Positions 1 to 6,924 of a stretch of 64,000 nucleotides of DNA are shown here, piece after piece (within the stretch, counting starts at the first letter, position 1; each line of letters begins with the position of its first letter). The notes under the pieces were generated by a model, which saw only the letters and a list, made by a program, of their open reading frames with translations, searched no databases and was not told the origin of the DNA. The position numbers and the translations under genes are program-made. The DNA comes from JAJCZZ01 sp964569085 (GTDB taxonomy: Bacteria; Gemmatimonadota; Gemmatimonadetes; Longimicrobiales; Gaopeijiaceae), in contig CAZMTA010000009.1 in NCBI GenBank assembly GCA_964569085.1, positions 1 through 64,000 of the forward strand. Reading direction: 5' to 3'.

Positions 1-578
1 GGGTCGTGCGCCTCGCCCGGGCGGCGGGCGCGGTGTCCTTCCCGGCCCGCTTCCTCCTGGTGGGCGCCATGAACCCGTGTCCGTGCGGCTTCCTGGGGGA
101 CGGGACGGACCGCTGCCTCTGCGACGGGGGCCGCGTGGCCCGGTACCGGGGGCGGGTGTCGGGCCCGCTCCTGGACCGGATCGACCTCCAGGTCGAGGTG
201 CCGGCGGTGCCCTTCCGTCGTCTCGCCGGGGGCGGGGACCGGGGTGGCGGGAGCCTCGCCGGCGAGGGCACCGGGGCGGTGGCCGCCCGCGTGGCCGCGG
301 CCCGGGCGCGCCAGGCCCGGCGGTTCGAAGGGGAGGCCGGGGTGCACGCCAACGCCCAGATGGGGCCGGCGGCCATGCGCCGGTGGTGCCGCCCGGGGCG
401 GGACGTGGTCCGGCTCCTCCAGCGGGCCGTGGACGCCTTCGGCCTCTCGGCGCGGGGCTACCACCGGGTCCTCCGGGTGGCCCGCACCGTGGCGGACCTG
501 GAGGGGGAGGAGGCGATCCGGTGCGACCACGTCGCCGAGGCGGTGCAGTACCGGTTCCTGGAGCGCCGGGGGATCTAG
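1..578 (+). CDS. comM: ComM/YifB-type AAA+ ATPase, C-terminal part (cut by window edge)
   Basis: Magnesium-chelatase-like AAA+ ATPase of the ComM/YifB family, linked in other bacteria to branch migration during natural transformation. The frame is already open at the left edge, so the start, the Lon-like N-terminal domain and Walker A lie outside. What remains shows the family signature Met-Asn-Pro-Cys-Pro-Cys-Gly (about nt 69-89), then a GPLLDRIDL block, an NAQMG segment and the C-terminal domain with LSARGYHRVLRVARTVADL before the TAG at 576-578. The GTG at position 6 is probably an internal valine. The next gene begins 91 bases downstream on the same strand. Confidence 0.9.
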   Translation, partial: VVRLARAAGAVSFPARFLLVGAMNPCPCGFLGDGTDRCLCDGGRVARYRGRVSGPLLDRIDLQVEVPAVPFRRLAGGGDRGGGSLAGEGTGAVAARVAAARARQARRFEGEAGVHANAQMGPAAMRRWCRPGRDVVRLLQRAVDAFGLSARGYHRVLRVARTVADLEGEEAIRCDHVAEAVQYRFLERRGI

Positions 579-669
579 GCGGGGCGCGCGGGCGGCTCCG
601 CGCCGCGGGGTGGGCGGGGCCGGGAGGTGGCCCGGATTGCTCCCGACGGTCCCCGGGTTAGCTTCCGCC

Positions 670-1689
670 ATGCCGCCGACCTCCCCCCGCGGGACCCCGG
701 TCCCCTCCGGACCCGCCGGCTCCCCGGAGCCGCGCCTCCTCTCCGTCGTCCTGGCCTTCGCGGCGGTGTACCTCATCTGGGGCTCCACCTACCTGGCCAT
801 CCGCTTCGCCATCGAGACGCTCCCGCCGCTCCTCATGGCCGGCGCGCGCTTCCTGGTGGCGGGGACGCTCCTCTACGGCTGGACCCGGGCGCGGGGAGCG
901 CCCCGGCCGACCCGCCCCCAGCTCCGCGCCGCCGCCGTCGCCGGGGGGCTCCTCCTGCTGGGCGGCAACGGCGGCGTGGTCCTGGCCGAGCAGTGGGTCC
1001 CGTCGGGCCTGGTCGCGCTCCTCGTGGCCGCCGTCCCCCTCTGGATGGTCCTGGTGGACTGGGCGTGGGGAGCCCGGGTGCGCCCGACCCGTCGCGTGGT
1101 GCTCGGCGTGGGGGTGGGCTTCGCCGGGGTCGCCCTCCTCGTGGGGTCCCCCGGGGCGGGTGCCGGCGGTCCCCGGGAGCTCCTGGGCGCGGCCCTGGTC
1201 GTCGTCGCGGCCCTGCTCTGGGCCATGGGCTCCATCTACTCCCGCCACGCGCCGACGCCCCCCCGCCCCCGCATGTGGGTGGCGACCCAGATGATGGCGG
1301 GCGGCGCGCTCCTCCTCCTGGCCGGGCTGGCCACCGGGGAGGCGGCCCGCCTCGACCTGGGCGCCGTCTCGGCCCGCTCGGCGCTGGCGCTGGCCTACCT
1401 GGTGGGGGCGGGCTCCCTGGTCGCCTACACGGCCTACATCTGGCTCCTGTCGGTCGTCCCGCCCGCCCGGGTGGCCACCTACGCCTACGTCAATCCGGTC
1501 GTGGCGCTCCTCCTCGGCTGGGCGCTGGCGGACGAGCCGCTTACCTTCCGCTCGCTGGCCGCGGCGGCCATCATCATCGGCGCCGTGGTGCTCATCACGA
1601 CCGAGCGCGCTCGCCGCCGTCCGTCGGGGCATCCCCATGGGCCCGGCGGCACGGTGAGGTCCGACGACTCGACGGGAGGTTCTACCTGA
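670..1689 (+). CDS. EamA/DMT-family transporter
   Basis: Inner-membrane carrier of the drug/metabolite transporter superfamily, 339 aa. Two EamA repeats are visible. The first holds the IWGSTYLAIRFAIETLPP segment (about residues 33-50), typical of the family, and the second starts near residue 170. About ten hydrophobic segments alternate with short Arg-rich loops. The ATG at 670 was chosen because translation upstream is Arg/Pro-rich shadow sequence. It has no Shine-Dalgarno, but a TAGCTT box ends only a few bases before it, so the transcript may be leaderless. The substrate cannot be inferred. The gene ends in a CTGA overlap with the next gene. Confidence 0.9.
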   Translation: MPPTSPRGTPVPSGPAGSPEPRLLSVVLAFAAVYLIWGSTYLAIRFAIETLPPLLMAGARFLVAGTLLYGWTRARGAPRPTRPQLRAAAVAGGLLLLGGNGGVVLAEQWVPSGLVALLVAAVPLWMVLVDWAWGARVRPTRRVVLGVGVGFAGVALLVGSPGAGAGGPRELLGAALVVVAALLWAMGSIYSRHAPTPPRPRMWVATQMMAGGALLLLAGLATGEAARLDLGAVSARSALALAYLVGAGSLVAYTAYIWLLSVVPPARVATYAYVNPVVALLLGWALADEPLTFRSLAAAAIIIGAVVLITTERARRRPSGHPHGPGGTVRSDDSTGGST

Positions 1690-2681
1690 GCAGCTCCGCG
1701 CAGACTCCGCCCCAGGCCTTCCAGGCGGTCGTGGACACCCTCGCCAGCCGCGGGCCGGGCCTCCTGGGCATGGGCCCGGAGACCGAGATCAAGCTCCTGA
1801 TCTCGGTGGCGATCGTCGGTTCGCTCGTCCTTCTCCGGCGCCTGGTCCTCATGGTGGCGGAGCGCCGGGTGGAGGACCACTCCACCATGTACCGGTGGGC
1901 CAAGATCTCGGGCTACGTGGCCTTCGTGATCGGGGTCCTGGCGGTGGGGCAGGTCTGGTTCACCGCCATCCGGTCCCTGGGCACGTTCCTCGGGCTCCTC
2001 ACCGCCGGCCTCGCCATCGCCCTGAAGGATCTGGTCGCGGACCTGGCGGGCTTCCTCTTCATCCTGTGGCGGAAGCCCTTCGAGCTCGGGGACCGCATCG
2101 AGCTCGACGGGAAGGCGGGGGACGTGGTGGACGTCCGGATCTTCGCGTTCACCCTCATGGAGATCGGGAACTGGGTCTCGGCGGACCAGAGCACCGGGCG
2201 CATGATCCACATGCCCAACGCCAAGGTCTTCAGCGAGCCCCTGGCCAACTACACGGCGGGCTTCCCCTTCCTGTGGAACGAGCTTCCGGTCCTCATCACG
2301 TTCGAGAGCGACTGGCGGAAGGCCAAGCGGCTCCTCCAGGAGATCGCCGACGAGGAGACCCAGGGGGTCAACGAAGAGGCGCAGCGCACGCTGCGACGGA
2401 TCCAGAAGCGGTTCTTCATCCACTACAAGAACCTCACCCCCGCGGTGTATACGTCGGTGCTGGACAGCGGGGTCATGCTGACCATCCGCTACCTCTGCAA
2501 CCCGCGGCGCCGGCGGGGCACCGCCCAGGACCTGTGGGAGCGCATCCTGGACGTCTTCGCGGAGCACGACGACGTCGATCTCGCCTACCCCACCCACCGG
2601 GTCTACTTCAATCCCGTGGAGGGGAAGGGTGGCGCCCGCGCGCCCCTGCCGCCGTTGTCCGGCGGACCGGACGCGCTCTAA
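1686..2681 (+). CDS. MscS-family mechanosensitive ion channel (probable CTG start)
   Basis: Small-conductance mechanosensitive channel family protein, about 331 aa. Three hydrophobic segments (about residues 30-50, 75-100 and 110-135) are followed by the pore-helix/beta-domain junction with DLVADLAGFLFILWRKPFELGDRI and the MPNAKVF motif common in MscS. No ATG or GTG lies near the likely N-terminus. A perfect GGAGGT (1675-1680) sits five bases before a CTG at 1686 that forms a CTGA overlap with the upstream stop. GTG 1731 and ATG 1770 are canonical alternatives, but neither has a clear ribosome binding site. The function call is firm; the start is inferred. Confidence 0.85.
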   Translation: MSSSAQTPPQAFQAVVDTLASRGPGLLGMGPETEIKLLISVAIVGSLVLLRRLVLMVAERRVEDHSTMYRWAKISGYVAFVIGVLAVGQVWFTAIRSLGTFLGLLTAGLAIALKDLVADLAGFLFILWRKPFELGDRIELDGKAGDVVDVRIFAFTLMEIGNWVSADQSTGRMIHMPNAKVFSEPLANYTAGFPFLWNELPVLITFESDWRKAKRLLQEIADEETQGVNEEAQRTLRRIQKRFFIHYKNLTPAVYTSVLDSGVMLTIRYLCNPRRRRGTAQDLWERILDVFAEHDDVDLAYPTHRVYFNPVEGKGGARAPLPPLSGGPDAL

Positions 2682-2730
2682 GTTCCGCCCTCCCGGGGCC
2701 CGGACGAGGGCCCCCAGCCCCGCCCCCGCC

Positions 2731-3894
2731 ATGCCCTATCTCGACTACGCCGCCACCGCCGCCCTCCGGCCACCCAGCGTGGCCGACGCCGTGGCCGCGT
2801 TCCTCCGGGAGTGCGGCGCCACGCCGGGACGAGGGGGGCACCGGCGGGCCCTGGAGGCGGGGCGGGTCGCGCTCCGGGCCCGGCGGGCGGTGCAGGCCCT
2901 CCTCGGCCTCCCCGGCGACCCGGGGCGCATCGCCTTCTTCCAGAACGCCACCCACGCGCTCAACACGGCGCTCTGGGGGGTCCTCCGCCCCGGCGACGCC
3001 GTCGTCGTCTCCGACTACGACCACAACGCCGTGCTCCGGCCGGTGGCGCACCTCCGGGAGACCCGGGGGGTGGAGGTCCGGGTCCTCTCCGGCACGCCGG
3101 AGGGCACGGTGGACCTGGAGGAGGCCCAGCGGCTCCTGGAGGGCGCCCGCCTGCTGGTCGTGAACCACGTGTCCAACGTGCTGGGCACCACGCTCCCCCT
3201 GGCCGAGCTCGCCGGGCGGGCCCGCGCCGCCGGGGCCCTGGTCCTGCTGGACACGGCCCAGTCCGCCGGCCACCTCCCGGTGGACGCCGCGGCCGACGGG
3301 GCCGATCTCGTGGCCTTCACCGGCCACAAGGGCATGCTGGGTCCCCAGGGCGTCGGCGGCCTATGGGTGGGGGACGGCGTCGAGGTCGAGCCGCTGCTGC
3401 GCGGCGGCACCGGCGGCGACTCCACCTCCCCGGAGATGCCCTCCGCCATGCCCGACCGGCTCCAGGCGGGCACGGTCAACGCTCCGGGGCTGGCCGGCCT
3501 CGCCGCCGGCGTCGCGGCGGTGGAGGACATGGGCGTCGAGGCCCTCCACGCTCGCCTGGCGCGACTCAAGGCGCGCCTCCGCGACGGCCTCGGGGAGATC
3601 CCGGGCGTCCGGGTGCTCTCGCCTCCCGCGCCGGAGGGGGCGCCCCTGGTCACCGCGGTCGCCACCGCGGTGGACCCGGCCCGGTTGGCCGAACGGCTGG
3701 ACCGGGAGTGGGACGTGGCCGTCCGCGCCGGTCTCCACTGCGCGCCCCGCGCCCACGCCCTCCTGGGCACCACCCGGACGGGAGCGGTACGCTTCTCGCT
3801 CGGCTGGGCGTCCACCGAGGGGGAGGTGGACCAGGCCCTCGAGGCCGTGGAGGCCGTGGTGGGCGCCTCCTCCCGCATGTCCGTGAACCCCTGA
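2731..3894 (+). CDS. Cysteine desulfurase family protein (class V aminotransferase)
   Basis: PLP-dependent class V aminotransferase fold, 387 aa, close to the NifS/CsdB-like cysteine desulfurases that release sulfur from cysteine for cofactor assembly. The PLP lysine is K200 in FTGHKGMLGPQGVGG. The persulfide cysteine is C337 in RAGLHCAPRAH, a form typical of the single-domain desulfurases resembling TIGR01977. The N-terminus MPYLDYAATA matches family starts, which fixes ATG 2731 over longer upstream frames. No Shine-Dalgarno is seen. No iron-sulfur scaffold genes are adjacent, so which pathway receives the sulfur is unknown. Confidence 0.88.
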   Translation: MPYLDYAATAALRPPSVADAVAAFLRECGATPGRGGHRRALEAGRVALRARRAVQALLGLPGDPGRIAFFQNATHALNTALWGVLRPGDAVVVSDYDHNAVLRPVAHLRETRGVEVRVLSGTPEGTVDLEEAQRLLEGARLLVVNHVSNVLGTTLPLAELAGRARAAGALVLLDTAQSAGHLPVDAAADGADLVAFTGHKGMLGPQGVGGLWVGDGVEVEPLLRGGTGGDSTSPEMPSAMPDRLQAGTVNAPGLAGLAAGVAAVEDMGVEALHARLARLKARLRDGLGEIPGVRVLSPPAPEGAPLVTAVATAVDPARLAERLDREWDVAVRAGLHCAPRAHALLGTTRTGAVRFSLGWASTEGEVDQALEAVEAVVGASSRMSVNP

Positions 3895-3913
3895 CCCCGA
3901 CCCGGAGGCCCCG

Positions 3914-4477
3914 ATCCGTCTCTTCATCGCGCTGAACCTTCCCGAGAAGGAGCGAGCCCGGATCCATGCCGCGGCGGAGCCGCTCCGGGCCCAGGACCTG
4001 CCCGTCCGGTGGGTGGAGGAGGACAAGCTCCACGTGACGCTCAAGTTCCTGGGCCAGGTCCGACCGGAGGCCGTTCCCCGGATCGAGCGGGCCATGAGCC
4101 AGGTGGCCGGCGCCACCCGGGCCTTCGACGCGGACCTCTCCGGCTTCGGGGCCTTCCCAACCATCCGGAAGCCCCGCGTGCTCTGGCTGGGCGTGGAGGC
4201 CAGCCCGGAGCTGCGGTGCCTCAAGCACGACCTGGAGTGGAAGCTCGCCGACTGCGGGTTCGACCCCGAGACCCGGGCCTTCCACCCCCACGTCACCCTG
4301 GGGCGCGCGGACGAGGACGGGGCGGCCGGAGCCTTCCGGGGGCTGGACGAGCGGGTGGCGGAGATGGACTTTCACGGTACGGTCCCGGTTCGGACCGTCG
4401 ACCTCGTGCGCAGCCGCCTCTCCAAGGACGGGCCCCGCTACGAGGTCCTCTTCCACGCTCCCCTGGCCACGGCCTGA
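3914..4477 (+). CDS. thpR: RNA 2',3'-cyclic phosphodiesterase (2'-5' RNA ligase family), probable ATC start
   Basis: 2H phosphoesterase that opens 2',3'-cyclic phosphates on RNA, about 187 aa. Both catalytic His-x-Thr-Leu motifs are present: H40 in HVTLKFLG and H126 in HPHVTLGR. Family members start M-R-L-F-I-A-L-N; here the codons read ATC-CGT-CTC-TTC, so ATC 3914 stands where the initiator should be, with GGAGG (3904-3908) five bases upstream. In this frame no ATG, GTG, TTG or CTG lies between the preceding stop (3884-3886) and ATC. The next candidates, CTG 3932 and GTG 4013, would remove conserved strand residues. The family call is strong, the start inferred. Confidence 0.87.
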   Translation: MRLFIALNLPEKERARIHAAAEPLRAQDLPVRWVEEDKLHVTLKFLGQVRPEAVPRIERAMSQVAGATRAFDADLSGFGAFPTIRKPRVLWLGVEASPELRCLKHDLEWKLADCGFDPETRAFHPHVTLGRADEDGAAGAFRGLDERVAEMDFHGTVPVRTVDLVRSRLSKDGPRYEVLFHAPLATA

Positions 4478-4485
4478 CCTCCTTC

Positions 4486-5151
4486 ATGATCAAGACCTTC
4501 CGGCGGCTCCTCCTCGTCGTCGTGCTCCTCGTGGCCGCCTACGTCGGCTTCCGCTGGGGTCCGGCGGTCTTCCCGCGGCTGGAGGCCATGCTGGGCGACT
4601 CCGAGCCCACGGCGGAGGAGGCGGCTCTCCCCGAGCCCACCCGGGCGCTGGCCGACTCGGTCCTGGATCGCTTCGAGGCCTTCCGGGCCGGCGAGGCCGG
4701 CACGCGCATGGAGCTGGACGGGCGGGAGCTGACGGCGGTCGTCCGCTATTCCCTCCCCGGGCTCCTCCCGCCCGGAGTCTCCGAGCCCAGGGTCGAGCTG
4801 GCCGAGGACAAGGCGAACATCTCGGCCCGGGTGGCGCTGGAGGCCTTCTCCGACCTGCCGGACCTGGAGTCGGTCGTGGGCCTCCTCCCCGACACGGTGG
4901 ACATGGAGATCCGCGGCTCGCTCGCCCCTCTGGACCAGCGCAACCTGGTGCTGGTGGTGGACCGGGTGCGGGCGGGTCGCTTCCCGATCCCGGACCGACT
5001 CGTGGGCGACCTCGTGGAGGGGCTGCGCGGAGACCGGACCATCGCCGGCCTGCCCGACGACGGCCTCCGGGTACCGCTGCCCGACGGGCTGGCCCGGGTC
5101 TACTTCGAGGGGGACCGGCTCGTGCTCCTCGCCGAGACGGAGGAGGGCTGA
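4486..5151 (+). CDS. Membrane-anchored protein of unknown function
   Basis: Unrecognised 221-aa protein. Residues about 8-22 form one hydrophobic helix after a Lys/Arg-rich start (MIKTFRRLL), so it is probably anchored in the inner membrane with the rest outside the cytoplasm. The remainder is a predicted alpha/beta domain rich in Leu, Glu and Asp with no Cys and no catalytic motif seen. The pattern 'basic helix, then strand-rich soluble part' resembles small lipid-binding periplasmic proteins, but this is weak. It lies eight bases after thpR and two bases before the regulator gene, so it is probably cotranscribed with both. Confidence 0.7.
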   Translation: MIKTFRRLLLVVVLLVAAYVGFRWGPAVFPRLEAMLGDSEPTAEEAALPEPTRALADSVLDRFEAFRAGEAGTRMELDGRELTAVVRYSLPGLLPPGVSEPRVELAEDKANISARVALEAFSDLPDLESVVGLLPDTVDMEIRGSLAPLDQRNLVLVVDRVRAGRFPIPDRLVGDLVEGLRGDRTIAGLPDDGLRVPLPDGLARVYFEGDRLVLLAETEEG

Positions 5152-5152
5152 C

Positions 5153-6514
5153 GTGGCGCGCCTCCTGGTGGTGGACGACGAGAAGTCCATCCGGGACGCG
5201 CTGGTCCAGCTCTTCGAGTACGAGGGGTACGAGGTCCGGGGCGCGGAGGACGGCCCCGACGCCCTGGACCTGGCCCGGGCGTTCCGCCCGGACGTGGTGT
5301 TCCTGGACGTGAAGATGCCCGGGATGGACGGGCTCGAGGTCCTCTCGGAGCTCGGGGAGCTGGACCCCGCCACGCCGGTGGTGATGATCTCGGGCCACGG
5401 GACCATCGACACCGCGGTGGAGGCCACCCGCAAGGGCGCCTACGACTTCCTCGAGAAGCCCCTGGACTCGGATCGTCTGCTGGTCACGCTCCGGCGCGCC
5501 CTCGAGCTCCGCGGGCTCACGGAGAGCGTCGAGGCCCTCCGCAGCGAGGTGGAGAGCCGGTACGAGATCGTGGGGACGTCCTTCCAGGTCCGGCAGGTCC
5601 TGGAGCGCATCGAGAAGGTGGGGCCCACCGGGGCCCGCGTCCTGATCACCGGCGAGAACGGCACGGGGAAGGAGCTGGTGGCCCGCGCCATCCACCGCCT
5701 CAGCGACCGCGCCGAGGGACCCTTCGTGGAGGTGAACTGCGCCGCCATCCCCTCCGAGCTCATCGAGTCGGCGCTCTTCGGCCACATCAAGGGCTCGTTC
5801 ACCGGCGCGGTGGCGGACCGGGCGGGGAAGTTCGAGCAGGCCGACGGGGGGACGCTCTTCCTGGACGAGATCGGCGACATGTCGCTGGCGGCCCAGGCCA
5901 AGGTGCTCCGGGCCCTGGAGCAGGGAGTGGTGACCCGCGTCGGGGGCCAGAAGCCCATCGACGTGGACGTCCGGGTGGTGGCGGCCACGAACAAGGACCT
6001 CGCCGAGGAGATCGAGGAGGGGCGCTTCCGCGAGGACCTCTTCTACCGCCTCAACGTGGTCCCGGTGCACGTCCCGCCCCTCCGGGAGCGCCGGGACGAC
6101 ATCCCCATGCTGGTCCGCCACTTCGCGGAGCTCATGGCCCGCACGGACCGGGTGGTGCCCAAGGAGTTCGAGGACGACGCCCTGGAGAAGCTCACGACCA
6201 TGCCGTGGCCGGGGAACGTGCGGGAGCTGCGCAACACGGTGGAGCGGCTGCTGATCCTCGCCTCCGGCGAGCGCGTCACGGCCCACGACGTCGAGCTGCT
6301 GGCGGCGGGGCGGGGGGGCGGGGGCGGGCTCGCGGGCAGCCTCCTCCAGATCGAGACCTTCTCGGACTTCAAGGACGAGGCGGAGCGCGCCTTCATCCTC
6401 CACAAGCTCCGGGAGAACGACTGGAACGTGGCCGAGACCTCCCGCCGCATCGACATGCCCCGGTCGAACCTGTACAAGAAGATCGACAAGTACGACCTGG
6501 TCCGGGAGGACTGA
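5153..6514 (+). CDS. NtrC/NtrX-like sigma-54-dependent response regulator
   Basis: Three-domain bacterial enhancer-binding protein, 453 aa. Receiver domain with the phosphorylatable D52 in VVFLDVKMPG. AAA+ domain with Walker A GENGTGKE (167-174), the sigma-54 contact loop GSFTGA (214-219, a variant of GAFTGA) and LFLDEIGDM Walker B. C-terminal Fis-type helix-turn-helix (NVAETSRRIDMPRSNLYKKI). Overall spacing resembles NtrX. GTG 5153 starts two bases after the previous stop behind a GGAGG-like sequence. No histidine kinase is adjacent. The gene ends four bases before an assembly gap, so downstream partners may be missing. Confidence 0.92.
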   Translation: MARLLVVDDEKSIRDALVQLFEYEGYEVRGAEDGPDALDLARAFRPDVVFLDVKMPGMDGLEVLSELGELDPATPVVMISGHGTIDTAVEATRKGAYDFLEKPLDSDRLLVTLRRALELRGLTESVEALRSEVESRYEIVGTSFQVRQVLERIEKVGPTGARVLITGENGTGKELVARAIHRLSDRAEGPFVEVNCAAIPSELIESALFGHIKGSFTGAVADRAGKFEQADGGTLFLDEIGDMSLAAQAKVLRALEQGVVTRVGGQKPIDVDVRVVAATNKDLAEEIEEGRFREDLFYRLNVVPVHVPPLRERRDDIPMLVRHFAELMARTDRVVPKEFEDDALEKLTTMPWPGNVRELRNTVERLLILASGERVTAHDVELLAAGRGGGGGLAGSLLQIETFSDFKDEAERAFILHKLRENDWNVAETSRRIDMPRSNLYKKIDKYDLVRED

Positions 6515-6518
6515 GGCC

Positions 6519-6618
6519 NNNNNNNNNNNNNNNNNNNNNNNNNNNNNNNNNNNNNNNNNNNNNNNNNNNNNNNNNNNNNNNNNNNNNNNNNNNNNNNNNN
6601 NNNNNNNNNNNNNNNNNN
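6519..6618. other. Assembly gap (100 Ns)
   Basis: Exactly 100 undetermined bases, the usual placeholder for a gap of unknown size. It removes the 3' flank of the NtrX-like regulator and the promoter of the cobalamin-regulated receptor gene. No repeat shared between the two flanks is visible. Confidence 0.99.
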
Positions 6619-6656
6619 CCGCCCATCGGGTATGGTTGGCCCACAATTCATTCGGC

Positions 6657-6818
6657 GGGTGGGTCAAAACGGAAGCCGGTGCGAATCCGGCGCGGCCCCG
6701 CCACTGTGATGAGGTCCGGACCCCCACGGGTCCGGAACGTCGGCTCACGCGACGCCACTGGGGATGGATCCCTGGGAAGGCGAGCCGGCGGCCTCGAGCC
6801 AGGAGACCTGACCCACCC
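6657..6818 (+). promoter_or_regulatory. Cobalamin (B12) riboswitch aptamer
   Basis: An adenosylcobalamin-class aptamer. Closing stem P1 is a perfect 10-bp pairing of 6657-6666 with 6809-6818. Inside are the conserved GGAAGCCGGTGCGAATCCGG (6671-6690) and CCCCGCCACTGT (6696-6707) core blocks and the B12 box AGCCAGGAGACCTG (6797-6810). It lies upstream of a BtuB-like receptor, the classic target. Ligand binding is expected to reduce expression through the downstream terminator. The promoter is lost in the gap just upstream. Confidence 0.95.
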
Positions 6819-6861
6819 GGTGACGCCTTCATGTCCTCCGCGGGGGGGTCGGCGGTCGCAG

Positions 6862-6923
6862 GTCCGGCGCTTCGGCCGGACGCGCCCCTGTTCCTCCCGT
6901 CCGGGACGGAACCGGGGTTTTTT
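6862..6923 (+). terminator. Riboswitch expression platform with intrinsic terminator
   Basis: Between the aptamer and btuB are two hairpins. The first is GTCCGGC / GCCGGAC (6862-6868 with 6875-6881). The second is a stacked terminator: CCCC 6885-6888 with GGGG 6914-6917, GTTCC 6890-6894 with GGAAC 6908-6912, and CCC 6896-6898 with GGG 6903-6905, followed at once by six Ts (6918-6923). This suggests control by premature termination. The T run ends one base before the btuB ATG. Confidence 0.8.
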
Positions 6924-6924
6924 C

